From the NCBI RefSeq assembly GCF_006543045.1, contig NZ_RBZW01000021.1, positions 186,001 through 250,000 of the forward strand: a stretch of DNA of 64,000 bases, in the 5' to 3' direction. Shown in pieces: positions 1 to 8,343 of the stretch. Source of the stretch: Salinadaptatus halalkaliphilus (lineage in GTDB: Archaea > Halobacteriota > Halobacteria > Halobacteriales > Natrialbaceae). Each line of letters starts with the position of its first letter. Position 1 is the first letter of the stretch. A model generated the notes under the pieces. The model saw only the letters and a program-made list of their open reading frames with translations. It was not told the origin of the DNA and searched no databases. A program made the position numbers and the translations under genes.

Positions 1-540
1 GGCCTCGGCTGCCGGTCGACCCGTGACGACGCCGACATCGTAGCCCGCGAGCAGGGCGTCGCGAGTCTCGGTCTCGAGCAACACCGGCTCGTCGTGGATG
101 AACCCGCGGGTCTCGAGGTCGGGCTCGTCGCCCTCGAGGCCGCGGTAGAGTTCGGCGCCGAGATACAGTTGTTGAAAGACATCGCGCAGTCGGTCGCGAT
201 CCCAGCGGTCGGTGACGCGCTGGGTCGCTCGAGCGCCGATGTTCTCGCGAACGACGGTTTCGGCCGCCTCGAGACCGCCGCCGTTGGCCGCGATGCCGTC
301 GGTGAAGCCGTCGATCGACTCGTCGTAGCCTTCGCCCGCGGCGAGGACGTACAGCGCCGCCGCGTTGGTCAGTTCCCAATCGTTGTTGAACCCGCCCGCG
401 TCTTTGAACTGCTGGATGTCGTCTTTGCGAATCGTCCGATCGTAGACGCGCTCGATCGACTCGACGATCGCACGGCGGTAGGAGTCGGCGACGTCGACGA
501 GCACGCCGTCAATATCGAGGACGACGGCATCTACGTTCAT
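1..540 (-). CDS. HAD-superfamily hydrolase, 3' end cut off by window edge
   Basis: The gene reads leftward from an ATG at 540 and runs off the left edge, so only the first 180 residues are seen. The protein opens with a HAD motif I, DIDGVLVD, at about residues 8-15, giving the nucleophile Asp and the acid/base Asp. A helical cap region follows, then a motif II-like VVTGRPAA near the cut. HAD enzymes with this arrangement are phosphatases or phosphotransferases acting on small phosphorylated metabolites in the cytoplasm. The substrate cannot be told from this part. It lies in the same direction as, and 96 bases beyond, the UPF0146 gene, so they may be co-transcribed. Confidence 0.8.
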   Translation of the reverse strand, partial: MNVDAVVLDIDGVLVDVADSYRRAIVESIERVYDRTIRKDDIQQFKDAGGFNNDWELTNAAALYVLAAGEGYDESIDGFTDGIAANGGGLEAAETVVRENIGARATQRVTDRWDRDRLRDVFQQLYLGAELYRGLEGDEPDLETRGFIHDEPVLLETETRDALLAGYDVGVVTGRPAAEA

Positions 541-636
541 AGCCGGACGAACGGCCTGGCGGGAATAAAGACAGTCGATTTCGTCCCCCCGGCTCGAGGG
601 CCACGTGGTTGGAAGTGACTCGAGAGACACGTCTCG

Positions 637-1071
637 TCACTCGGGAACGTCGTCGGTAGTATTACTCTTTCCGTCGATCTCTCGTGCCACGTACAGCGTC
701 CCCGACCGAATCGTCTGGCGCTCGACTGGAACCGCCGGCTGGTCGCCACCCAGCGTCGTAAACAGGAAGTCGGCGTCGGCCGCGCGGGCGACCTCGAGCG
801 CGGATCGATGGAGTTCGGGCGGAAGGTTTCGCGCGTAGATCGCGTCGGCGTCGGCGTAGACAGTCGGATCGGGGTCGACGATGTCGTCACGAACGAATCG
901 AACGGTTTCGGGAACCTCGCGGCGGTGAACGTCGGTCGCGGTGACGGCTACACCGTCGGCGGCGAGGCGTCGAGCGAGGCCAGTTCGGTGGCCGATACCG
1001 ACCTCGACGACGCGGTCGTACCTCCGAAGGGAGTCGAGCAGTTCGTCTCGATGCTGGCGAGAGTCGCACAC
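637..1071 (-). CDS. UPF0146 family protein (Rossmann/methyltransferase-like)
   Basis: A 144-residue protein with VVEVGIGHRTGLARRLA, a Rossmann-like glycine loop of the SAM-methyltransferase type, then a VTATDVHRREVP strand and a middle YARNLPPELH segment. This matches the archaeal UPF0146 family, which is typically about 135-140 residues and has no established biochemical role. I chose the GTG at 1071 because it gives the family's usual length. An open frame extends upstream to 1530, but that part overlaps the divergent archaemetzincin gene and is its shadow. The start lies 39 bases from the divergent amzA start, so the two genes share a short promoter region. Confidence 0.72.
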   Translation of the reverse strand: MCDSRQHRDELLDSLRRYDRVVEVGIGHRTGLARRLAADGVAVTATDVHRREVPETVRFVRDDIVDPDPTVYADADAIYARNLPPELHRSALEVARAADADFLFTTLGGDQPAVPVERQTIRSGTLYVAREIDGKSNTTDDVPE

Positions 1072-1110
1072 GGCGAGACGTTTATGACACCCGCGGTCAT
1101 AGCCGTTGTC

Positions 1111-1632
1111 ATGCTCGTCGATATCGTGCCGGTCGGCAGCGTCTCTGCGGAAGTCAAGCGGGCGGCCTCCTCGGCGCTGCGGACGGTCTACGACTGCGAT
1201 GTCTCGGTCAACGACTCGCAGTCGATGCCAAACGGCGCATACGACTCCGATCGCAACCAGTACTCCGCCGAGCCGTTCATCCAACTGGCCGAACGGGTCG
1301 GTCGTGGCGACAAAAACATCGCGATCACGCCACACGACCTCTTCTACCGTCGTCGAAACTACGTCTTCGGACTGGCCTATCTCGACGGTAGCGGAAGCGT
1401 CGTTTCGACGTATCGACTCCAGACCTCGAGCGATGGCGGCTTCTCGAATCAGAGCGCGAGCGAAATTTTCGAAGACCGCGTTCGCAAGGAGATCGTCCAC
1501 GAGATCGGCCACACCTACGGCCTCGAACACTGCGACAACAACCGTTGTGTAATGAATTTCTCGCCGACCGTCCGCGAGGTCGACATCAAAGAAGAGACGC
1601 TCTGTGGCTCCTGCCAGCGACTGATTAGCTGA
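1111..1632 (+). CDS. amzA: Archaemetzincin (zinc metalloprotease)
   Basis: A 173-residue protein with the archaemetzincin signature. HEIGHTYGLEHC provides the zinc-binding and catalytic HExxHxxGxxH plus the first extra Cys. It is followed by a Cys after four residues, a Met two residues later (the met-turn), and a final CGSC pair. The family is known to bind a catalytic zinc with the His residues and a second structural zinc with the four Cys. Its natural substrate is not established. The start at 1111 (MLVDIVPVG) matches the family's N-terminus and length; the open frame upstream to 808 is noise. The gene is divergent from the UPF0146 gene. Confidence 0.9.
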   Translation: MLVDIVPVGSVSAEVKRAASSALRTVYDCDVSVNDSQSMPNGAYDSDRNQYSAEPFIQLAERVGRGDKNIAITPHDLFYRRRNYVFGLAYLDGSGSVVSTYRLQTSSDGGFSNQSASEIFEDRVRKEIVHEIGHTYGLEHCDNNRCVMNFSPTVREVDIKEETLCGSCQRLIS

Positions 1633-1682
1633 AGAGTGCTGGTCGACGGTCCGCCGTGGTACTCTTCGCGCGGAGGCAAGCC

Positions 1683-1693
1683 TTTTTATTTAA
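1683..1693 (+). promoter_or_regulatory. TATA box for the methyltransferase gene at 1714
   Basis: The AT-rich run TTTTTATTTAA ends 21 bases before the ATG at 1714. This is the spacing of a haloarchaeal TATA box that starts transcription at or next to the start codon (leaderless mRNA). It supports the 1714 start over the upstream in-frame codons. Confidence 0.7.
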
Positions 1694-1713
1694 TTGGCAC
1701 GGAGTTTGGGTCA

Positions 1714-2370
1714 ATGGCACACACTCCCTTCGAAAGCCGAGTCGCGGAGTACGACGAGTGGTTCGACGCCCACCAGGGAGCCTATCGTGCCGAACGGACG
1801 GCCCTCGAGCACGCCGTCCCCGAACGCTTCGACCGGGATCGAGCGCTCGAAATCGGCGTCGGCACCGGTCGCTTCGGGACCCACCTCGGCATCGCACGTG
1901 GCCTCGATCCTGCCCGCATGCCGCTCAAGCGCGCTCGCGAGCGCGGTATCGATCCGATTCGGGGCGTCGCCGAAGCGCTGCCGATCGCCGACGATGCCCT
2001 CGAGGTCGTCCTCGTCGTCACCGTCCTCGAGTTCGTCGACGATCTCGAGGCGACAGTCGCCGAATGCCGGCGCGTCCTCGATCGCGACGGAACGCTGGTC
2101 GTCGCCGTCCTCGATCGCTCGAGTCCCGTCGGCCAGCTGTATCAGGACCACAAAGACGAGGACCCGTTCTACGCCGAAGCCGAGTTTGTAACCGGCGAAT
2201 ACGCCTGCGAGATCCTCGAGGAAGCCGGCTTGACGATCGAGCGACGACTCCAGACGATCTTCGACGCACCCGAAGACCTCGAGAACGATTCGATGAAGAC
2301 GACGGAGGTTCGCGAAGGTCACGGCGAGGGATTGTTCGCCGTCATTCGGGCGACACCGAACGGCCGGTGA
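1714..2370 (+). CDS. Class I SAM-dependent methyltransferase
   Basis: A 218-residue cytoplasmic protein with the class I methyltransferase glycine loop ALEIGVGTGRFG at about residues 46-57 and a post-II segment LEVVLVVTVLEFVDD at about 95-109. A strand VAECRRVLDRDGTLVVAVLD follows at about 115-135. These are the SAM-binding elements of UbiE/YcgJ-like enzymes. The substrate is unknown. The ATG at 1714 sits just after a clear TATA box. The gene is followed by an unrelated hypothetical gene after 128 bases. Confidence 0.82.
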   Translation: MAHTPFESRVAEYDEWFDAHQGAYRAERTALEHAVPERFDRDRALEIGVGTGRFGTHLGIARGLDPARMPLKRARERGIDPIRGVAEALPIADDALEVVLVVTVLEFVDDLEATVAECRRVLDRDGTLVVAVLDRSSPVGQLYQDHKDEDPFYAEAEFVTGEYACEILEEAGLTIERRLQTIFDAPEDLENDSMKTTEVREGHGEGLFAVIRATPNGR

Positions 2371-2498
2371 GACGGATCAGTCGATCGGTATCGGTGCAAC
2401 CGCGGGAATCGCGACTGCACCGGAACGTCGTTCCAATAGCTCTGTGACGGGAACGACTTACCAGCCTCGAGCCCGTAGCCTCGCGGTGACACCAGCCC

Positions 2499-3371
2499 GT
2501 GACCGACGAGCGCACACCCTCGAGCGAGAACGAACGCACGCCCGGCGACGGCGATGTCGAAATCGAGATCACACGCGGGAAGATCGGTGACGACGGCGTC
2601 GGCGATAGCGAACGCCACGGCACGAACGAGACGCGCGATAGCAACGAACACGCCGACGAGAGCGACACACGCGACGGACACGAACGCCGCGGTCCCGACG
2701 CGCAGGACGGCGACACCGATCTCGCGGACGAGCTCGGCCGAATCGACATCATGACGACACCGGCGGGCTACGTCGAGGGTCGAATTACCGACCTCAGCAC
2801 CGTCGACGCGACGACGGTCGAACTCACGGTTACCCTTCCCCACGGCGAGACAACTGCGTTCACGCTCGAGAAACCGATTCCGTGGTCGAGGGAGTTTCTC
2901 CTCGCGCGGCTGGTCGAGGATGTCGGTTACGACGCCGCCTCGATCGACTACGCCGTCGGCGAACCCGTCTCCCTCGAGCGGACGGACCTCGAGACGGACG
3001 ACGACGAGAACTGGTGGGCCGAGTCGGTGCAGGTTGCAACCGACGCTCTGGTATCGTCGCTCTCGGGCGGTCGCTACTCCCTCGAGCGAACGGACGAACC
3101 CGAGTGGCGGCTGGTCGATCCCCTGGAGCGACCGGATCCGACGGGCGACACCGACGACGAGACGGTCGGTGATCTCGCCGGTGCCGGACTGGTACTGATC
3201 GGTACCGTACTTGCCGTGACCGGTGGCGTCGTCGGGGCGACGGGCGGACTCGTCGTGTCGGGACCGATCGTCGCCTACGCGTCCATCGGCCTGATTGTGG
3301 TACTGGCCGGCCTGATCGTACTCTTCAGAGACGAACTACGGGAGCCAAGCGACGACAATCAGGGCGCGTAA
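2499..3371 (+). CDS. Hypothetical acidic protein with two C-terminal membrane segments
   Basis: A 290-residue protein starting at a GTG. Residues 1-80 are a highly acidic, Asp/Glu/Arg-rich, probably disordered region. Residues 85-210 form a compact domain beginning MTTPAGYVEGRITDLSTV. Residues about 225-280 hold two hydrophobic Gly/Val/Ile-rich segments that should span the membrane, ending in LFRDELREPS. I do not recognise the family; it looks like a haloarchaeal-specific membrane protein with its soluble domain on one side. Its last 13 bases overlap the end of the convergent rli gene. No operon partner is evident. Confidence 0.6.
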   Translation: MTDERTPSSENERTPGDGDVEIEITRGKIGDDGVGDSERHGTNETRDSNEHADESDTRDGHERRGPDAQDGDTDLADELGRIDIMTTPAGYVEGRITDLSTVDATTVELTVTLPHGETTAFTLEKPIPWSREFLLARLVEDVGYDAASIDYAVGEPVSLERTDLETDDDENWWAESVQVATDALVSSLSGGRYSLERTDEPEWRLVDPLERPDPTGDTDDETVGDLAGAGLVLIGTVLAVTGGVVGATGGLVVSGPIVAYASIGLIVVLAGLIVLFRDELREPSDDNQGA

Positions 3372-5173
3372 TAGTACTCGCCGTCGGCTTTCTGCTGTTT
3401 GTCCAGTTGCGAGTCGGGCTTGTTGATCCGCGGGCGTGAGGTGCGTTCGTCCCGGCGGAACGTGACCTCGAGGTTCGCGAGAAAGTCGTTCATGCCGTCG
3501 CGCATCGGCTGTGGAGTGCCGGCGCGACCGTGGGATGCGGGTTCGCCGTCGAAGACCATCAGCCGGTCGGCCAGCAGGTCGATCGAGTAGATGTCGTGAT
3601 CGATGACCATCACGGTCGCGTCCTGTTGTTCGGCGTAGCGCCGGATGGCGCTCGTGGCCTGGACTCGCTGTTCGACGTCGAGGTGCGCCGATGGTTCGTC
3701 GAGCAGGTAGAGGTCTGCCGAATCCGACAGGCAGGCCGCGATCGCGACCCGCTGGCGCTCACCGCCGGAGAGATCCGAGAGGTTCTGTTCCATGATCCGC
3801 TCGAGTTGCAGCGGCTGGGCGATTTCGGTGTTCCAGTAGGATGACCCGAACTGGTCCGTAATCGACGAGAGGAACGCATCGACTCGCATGTGCTGATCGA
3901 TGGTCACGTACTGCGGTTTGTAGGAGATGTCCAGATCTAGATCAGCCGCTCCCGAATCAGACTCGAGATTGCCGGTCAGCAGCTTTGCGAACGTCGATTT
4001 CCCGATCCCGTTCGGGCCAACGATGCCGAGCACTTCGTTCTCGCGAATTCGGCCGCTCTCGACCTCGAGCGTGAACTCGCCGTCGCCGTAGCTCTTCGTG
4101 AGGGCGGGGTACTCGACGAGCGTGTCACCGTGTGTTTCGGTTCGCGGAGCGTGTTCCTCGAACTCGATCGGGTTCGGTCGAATCCGCATGTTCTCGTTGT
4201 CGAGATAGCCCGAGAGATACTCGTTGATACCGTTTCGGACCGACTTCGGCGGCGTGATGACACCGTAGGCACCGGGCTCACCGTAGGCGACGTGGAGCGT
4301 GTCCGCGAGCAGGTCGAGAATCGCGAGGTCGTGTTCGACGACCAGGACCGATTTGTCTTCCTTCTCGGCGAGTTCGCGGATCAGCCGTGCCGACGTGACG
4401 CGCTGGCTCATATCGAGGTAGGGCGTCACCTCGTCTAAGAAGTAGAAGTCGGTATCACGAGCCAGCGTTGCGGCGATGGCCACCCGCTGGAGTTCCCCAC
4501 CCGAGAGGTCGTCGATCGATTGGTCCATCACGGGGCCGATCTCGAGGCGGTCGACGATCGAATCGAGTTCGCCGCGTTCGTCCGTCCGCTCGAGAAGCTG
4601 GCGGGTGTTGCCGTCGAAGCTGTTTGGGATCTGGTCGACGTACTGTGGTTTCCGGGCGACGGTCACCTCGCCGTCGCGCACGTCGGCGATGTAGTCCTGG
4701 AGTTCGGTGCCGCGATAGGCTTCCAGCACCTCGTCCCAGCCGGGTGACTCCTCGTGGCGCCCGAGATTTGGCTCGAGTTCGCCGGCGAGGATGCGAACGG
4801 CGGTGGTCTTTCCGATCCCGTTCGGTCCCAGAATGCCGGTTACTTGCCCTTCCTGGGGAGCGGGGAGACCGTACAGCGAGAAGGCGTTCTCGCCGTAGCG
4901 GTGGGCCGGATCGTCTTGCAGTTCCTGTGGCAGGTTGATGATCTCGATCGCGTCGAAGGGACATTTCTCGACGCAGATACCACAGGTTTCGCCGAGACAG
5001 ATCTCTTCGGAGATGCGGACCTGTTCGGGTTGACCCTCCATCGTGTCCTCGCCCCGGAGGGTGATACACTCCTTGCCGGTCCGGTTTGGCGGACAGTAGT
5101 TTTTACACTCGTAGCTACAGCGGTCGGGTTGGCACCGATCGAGGTCGACGACGGCGATACTATCGTCTGCCAT
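3359..5173 (-). CDS. rli: Ribosome recycling / RNase L inhibitor-type ATPase (ABCE1/Rli)
   Basis: A 604-residue protein with every ABCE1 hallmark. The N-terminal Cys-rich region (residues about 14-71) carries two 4Fe-4S cluster motifs, the second being CLGETCGICVEKCP. Two ABC ATPase domains follow: Walker A GPNGIGKTT at about 116-124 with signature LSGGELQR, then a second GPNGIGKST with LSGGERQR. ABCE1 splits ribosomes into subunits after termination and links recycling to initiation. The family is essential and usually about 590-610 residues. It starts 3 bases after the EMC6-like gene, so both are one transcript. Its stop overlaps the convergent gene at 3359-3371. Confidence 0.96.
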   Translation of the reverse strand: MADDSIAVVDLDRCQPDRCSYECKNYCPPNRTGKECITLRGEDTMEGQPEQVRISEEICLGETCGICVEKCPFDAIEIINLPQELQDDPAHRYGENAFSLYGLPAPQEGQVTGILGPNGIGKTTAVRILAGELEPNLGRHEESPGWDEVLEAYRGTELQDYIADVRDGEVTVARKPQYVDQIPNSFDGNTRQLLERTDERGELDSIVDRLEIGPVMDQSIDDLSGGELQRVAIAATLARDTDFYFLDEVTPYLDMSQRVTSARLIRELAEKEDKSVLVVEHDLAILDLLADTLHVAYGEPGAYGVITPPKSVRNGINEYLSGYLDNENMRIRPNPIEFEEHAPRTETHGDTLVEYPALTKSYGDGEFTLEVESGRIRENEVLGIVGPNGIGKSTFAKLLTGNLESDSGAADLDLDISYKPQYVTIDQHMRVDAFLSSITDQFGSSYWNTEIAQPLQLERIMEQNLSDLSGGERQRVAIAACLSDSADLYLLDEPSAHLDVEQRVQATSAIRRYAEQQDATVMVIDHDIYSIDLLADRLMVFDGEPASHGRAGTPQPMRDGMNDFLANLEVTFRRDERTSRPRINKPDSQLDKQQKADGEYYYAP

Positions 5174-5176
5174 GGT

Positions 5177-5500
5177 TTATGCCTGAAACTCCGCGGTCAG
5201 AAAGATGCCCCACGTCACGAACCAGAACGAGAACGTCATGAACACGATAAACAGGTAGTGTTTGACGCCGAACTCGTCGTCGCCGTAGATCCCCGTGAAA
5301 TCGTAGAGGATGAACTGGGCGAGGATCGCCCCAACGACGAGCATGAGCGCCTGTGTGTCCCCCGCAGCCTCCGCTGGGCCGAGGTCTCCCGTCAGCGCCA
5401 CGGAGGCAAACGCAGCGCCGACGCCGAGCAACGCCGACAGCGCCGTCACGCTGATCGAGCGAACGTGCTCGCGTCGGTCGCTAATCGATTCGGTCGACAT
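5177..5500 (-). CDS. EMC6-like small membrane protein
   Basis: A 107-residue membrane protein with three hydrophobic segments: about residues 20-37, 47-65 and 82-103. The last contains FMTFSFWFVTWGIFL. The order and the conserved WFVTWG end resemble archaeal EMC6-like proteins, relatives of the eukaryotic ER membrane insertion complex subunit. That role is inferred, not shown. The ATG at 5500 is preferred over one 27 bases upstream because it gives the short charged N-terminus expected. It is followed after 3 bases by rli, so a membrane-insertion-like factor and a ribosome-recycling factor are co-transcribed. Confidence 0.7.
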   Translation of the reverse strand: MSTESISDRREHVRSISVTALSALLGVGAAFASVALTGDLGPAEAAGDTQALMLVVGAILAQFILYDFTGIYGDDEFGVKHYLFIVFMTFSFWFVTWGIFLTAEFQA

Positions 5501-5554
5501 GCGTGTGTATCGGCGGCCGGCCTTCAAAAGCCGTTCGGGTCAGCGCTGTCGGTC

Positions 5555-6742
5555 TCAACAGTCATCCACTTCCTCGCCGATGTCTATCTCACCGTGGATC
5601 GTGACATCACAGCCGCGATATAGCGTTCCGTCCGCAGAGACATCGTCGGTCACCGTTACCCCCTCACGAAGGAAGCTATCGCCATCGGCCTCGAGTTCGT
5701 CGTTGACTTGCGAGTGGGCGCCGATGGTGATATCACCACCTGCTTCGAGTTCGTCCGTCAGCTGTGAGTGGTCACCGATCGTGATGTCACCGTCGGCCTC
5801 GAGTTCGTCGTTGACCTGCGCATCGTTGCCCAGAGTAACGTCGCCACCTGCTTCGAGTTCGTTCGTCGTGTGCGGATTCGATCCGAACGAGATGTCTCCC
5901 GCCGCCGAGATCTCGTCGTTTGGTCTGAATTCGTCACCGGCGACGACGTTCCCGCCGGCCTCGAGTTCGTCGTTCGTTCGAACGTCGTTCCCGATCACGA
6001 TGTCACCACCTGCCGTAATCTCGTCGTTGGCGTTGGCGTGATCTTCGAGCAACACGTTCCCGGGGACGTCGATCTCGTCGTCGGACGACGATCCACTCTC
6101 GACGACGGCATCGAACTCACCGCTCGTCTCGTCGTCATCTGAGCCGTCGTCATCGTCCGATTCATCGCCATCCCCGGGGCCGTCGGCACCGTCCTCGAGA
6201 CAGGTCGCGGCGAGTTCGCGCTCGAGGTCGACGGTTACTGCTCCCTCGCTCGTTTCGATATCGATAGCAAGTGTCGTCTCCCCGCTCTGTTGATCGCCGG
6301 ACGGGACGAGCCACCCACCGACGTTCTCGGCATCACACTGAAGCGTCCCGCTAACGACGATTTCGTCACCGCTACCGTCGGTTTCCAGATCCGCAAGTTG
6401 TGGATACCCCCCAGTTGTATCAGAAACGCCGATCGCATTTTCATCGAGGTCGAGCGCGCCATCGTCAGTCTGATCCGTTATCGTCACGAGTTGCTCGTTC
6501 TCGTATTCGAAGTAGCCGTCGGTGCACCATCCCCACCACGTGTACTCCGTACACTCGAATTCCTCACCCTCGAGGACGACTTCGTCCGGGGTATCGATCC
6601 CAAGCAACGCGTTTGCGTCGTCGGCAACGGTGACGTCGACGGACCGATCGGCATCCAGGGCGCTAAACGCACCCGTCGAAACGAGGATGGCGGCGACGCC
6701 GACGAGGACGAACACGAAACCGATCGTTTTGACGGCTTTCAT
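5555..6742 (-). CDS. Secreted bactofilin-like repeat protein with GAFSxxxA signal peptide
   Basis: A 395-residue exported protein. Residues 1-31 are a signal peptide ending TGAFSALDA, followed at once by DRSVDV, the same end as in the proteins at 7694, 8344 and 9365. Residues 32-180 form a beta-rich domain with several Cys. Residues 182-213 are an Asp/Glu/Ser linker. Residues 220-395 are about nine turns of an 18-residue repeat, NDELEAGGDxxIGxxxxx, expected to fold as a right-handed beta-helix as in bactofilins (polymer-forming scaffold proteins). Bactofilins are normally cytoplasmic, so a secreted version is unusual. The start overlaps the stop of the upstream regulator gene by 4 bases, so they are co-transcribed. 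A surface scaffold role is inference. Confidence 0.72.
   Translation of the reverse strand: MKAVKTIGFVFVLVGVAAILVSTGAFSALDADRSVDVTVADDANALLGIDTPDEVVLEGEEFECTEYTWWGWCTDGYFEYENEQLVTITDQTDDGALDLDENAIGVSDTTGGYPQLADLETDGSGDEIVVSGTLQCDAENVGGWLVPSGDQQSGETTLAIDIETSEGAVTVDLERELAATCLEDGADGPGDGDESDDDDGSDDDETSGEFDAVVESGSSSDDEIDVPGNVLLEDHANANDEITAGGDIVIGNDVRTNDELEAGGNVVAGDEFRPNDEISAAGDISFGSNPHTTNELEAGGDVTLGNDAQVNDELEADGDITIGDHSQLTDELEAGGDITIGAHSQVNDELEADGDSFLREGVTVTDDVSADGTLYRGCDVTIHGEIDIGEEVDDC
5558..6085 (-). repeat. 54-bp coding tandem repeats (18-residue beta-helix turns)
   Basis: About nine consecutive units of 54 bases encode residues 220-395 of the protein above. The unit begins N/T-D-E-L/I-E/S-A-x-G-D and its spacing is exactly 18 residues through most of the array. 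The DNA units are similar but not identical, so this is an old, diversified array rather than a recent expansion. Confidence 0.8.
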
Positions 6743-7275
6743 CGTGGCCGCTCCGTTCCACCGAGTTTGAGTCGTCGGTTCTGCCAGACGTGGACGACCG
6801 CCGAGACGCCAAAGAGCGCGACGACGAGCGTCGCCCACCCCAGTTCCGGGATCGTTTCGGTGGGGATCCACTCGAGCCAGAGCCCGCCCATTACGACCAG
6901 TCCAACGGCAGCCAGCCCGAGATAGTACGTGCCCCACGGGACCGAATCGCCGGGAACGATATCGAGGTAGACGTCTAGATCGGCCGCTTCCTCGGTCAGT
7001 TCGATCGTCCGATCGTCGAACGCGATCATGTTCGCGCGCTCGAGGGTCGGCAGGTGGTTCTGCTGTAGGGAGGTGTAGACGCGCTTGCGTTCGGCGGAGG
7101 TCAGTTCCTCGACGTCCTTGTCGAGTTCCCAGGCGGCGACGTGTTCGGCGAGGTCCCCGAGGGTGACGGGTTCGTCCTCGCGTTTGCAGTAGTGAATCGC
7201 GTATCGCCGTCGCTGATTACTCAATAAGTCGAAGATTTCTCCGCGATCCGGTCGCCCCTCGTCAGCCGTCGCCAT
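6739..7275 (-). CDS. Winged-helix regulator with C-terminal membrane anchor (DUF7344-like)
   Basis: A 178-residue protein. Residues 10-100 are a winged-helix domain of the haloarchaeal type seen in DUF7344 proteins: IFDLLSNQRRRYAIHYC, a helix around LGDLAEHVAAWE, then the recognition region KRVYTSLQQNHLPTLE. Residues about 117-165 hold two hydrophobic segments, so it is anchored in the membrane with the DNA-binding domain inside the cell. It overlaps the bactofilin-like gene by 4 bases and is divergent from the GAFS gene at 7694, across a 418-base intergenic region. A local regulator of this surface cluster is the natural inference. Confidence 0.75.
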   Translation of the reverse strand: MATADEGRPDRGEIFDLLSNQRRRYAIHYCKREDEPVTLGDLAEHVAAWELDKDVEELTSAERKRVYTSLQQNHLPTLERANMIAFDDRTIELTEEAADLDVYLDIVPGDSVPWGTYYLGLAAVGLVVMGGLWLEWIPTETIPELGWATLVVALFGVSAVVHVWQNRRLKLGGTERPR

Positions 7276-7693
7276 TGCTCCCCAGGTTGACTGATTCTAC
7301 TCACCAGTGACAGATAAGTTTTCTTGTAGTGTTGGTTGGTATCAACATCCTCGCTGCACTATTTCTACACACCTTGGCACGAATCGCCATGCCTGCTAGC
7401 CGACTCGCTTCGCTCTCGATTGCTCCGGTCTGGTTTCACGTCACCGAACCAACATACTGACTATGTTTGTAGTAGGATTGTTAACGACGGTACTATACTG
7501 GTGTGTCAACGAGGAACAGCGGCCATGCGTGCCACCGTCACCACTAGACGGTCGTGTCATATGGTATCATGGAATCCCTCAAATCCGCCGATTTCGGCCG
7601 TTCAGGGTGGGCTTGAAGCCGGTACGGACTGTCCTGTAGCAGTTCTCTCCGATCAATACAAAGGGGGTGGGGAACATATCGTGAAATATGAGA
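7276..7693. other. Divergent intergenic region of the surface cluster
   Basis: 418 bases without a convincing gene. It is more AT-rich than its surroundings and carries promoters in both directions. On the right it holds the conserved block also found upstream of 9365 (separate entry). A GACTCGCTTCGCTCTCG stretch near 7403 is a weak imperfect hairpin. The open frame 7336-7773 does not look like a protein and crosses into the next gene. Confidence 0.6.
7588..7665 (+). promoter_or_regulatory. Upstream block, copy 1 (shared with 9186-9284)
   Basis: Three pieces occur in the same order upstream of the genes at 7694 and 9365: GGCCGTTCAGG followed shortly by CTTGAA; then GTACGGAC; then CAATACAAAG with a G-rich tail. 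The last piece is the likely TATA region. The two genes also share almost the same first 28 codons, so the whole unit was probably duplicated. Confidence 0.6.
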
Positions 7694-8215
7694 ATGAATC
7701 GACGCAACGTGTTGGTCGGACTGGGAACGATCGTCGCCGGCGGTGGCGCCGCACTCGGGACGGGTGCGTTTAGCACTGTGACGGCTGAACGAACCGTCAG
7801 TGTCGAAACGGCGGGCGATAGCGACGCTTTCCTCGCGCTCACGGCAGCAGAGGGCGCTGAGGACTATGTCGATACCGATGGCGACACCATCGAAATCGAC
7901 ATCGGTGGGGACGGTGACGGCATCAACCAGGACGCACTGACTCGCTTCGAGGAACTCGTCGAGATCACGAACAACGGGACCAACTCAGTCGACATCTCAG
8001 CTTCGATTGTGGAGAGCAGTGACGAAGCGGACGTGCTAACACTGATCGAAGAGTTCGGCGAAGATAACTCGCTCGGTGGTACAGAATCCACGACCTTCGG
8101 CCTCGCGATCGAACTCCGCGAGGCGGAGGTCGGGAGTGGTACGTCATATGACGAAGGCGACCTCACCGACGACTTCGACCCTACGATTGAGATTACCGCC
8201 GAGTCAACCGAGTAA
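7694..8215 (+). CDS. Secreted GAFSxxxA protein 1 (DUF1102/SipW-substrate-like)
   Basis: A 173-residue acidic exported protein. Residues 1-31 form a signal peptide that begins with a twin-arginine-like MNRRNVLVGLG and ends TGAFSTVTA, predicted to be cut just before ERTVSV. The mature part is beta-rich with segments such as LVEITNNGTNSVDISASIV, typical of an immunoglobulin-like sandwich. The signal end and mature start match the haloarchaeal DUF1102/SipW-dependent style. An ATG two codons upstream (7688) is possible, but 7694 aligns with the paralogue at 9365. The dedicated-type signal peptidase at 11091 is the likely processing enzyme (inference). Its cell-surface function is unknown. Confidence 0.75.
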   Translation: MNRRNVLVGLGTIVAGGGAALGTGAFSTVTAERTVSVETAGDSDAFLALTAAEGAEDYVDTDGDTIEIDIGGDGDGINQDALTRFEELVEITNNGTNSVDISASIVESSDEADVLTLIEEFGEDNSLGGTESTTFGLAIELREAEVGSGTSYDEGDLTDDFDPTIEITAESTE

Positions 8216-8307
8216 GCCTCCCCGTCGCATCACGTTCGGTTTTGGGATCGCCATTTCTCGTCACTGTCGCTTTGTGGTGTCTGCCTGTGGTAATAACTCA
8301 CTCGATC

Positions 8308-8321
8308 AATATAGTTATAGG
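8308..8321 (+). promoter_or_regulatory. TATA region for the gene at 8344
   Basis: AATATAGTTATAGG lies 23-36 bases upstream of the ATG at 8344, the distance expected for a leaderless haloarchaeal transcript. The preceding GATCAATA echoes the GATCAATACAAAG block upstream of 7694. Confidence 0.55.
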
Positions 8322-8343
8322 TACTCGAGACCTACAGTATAGT

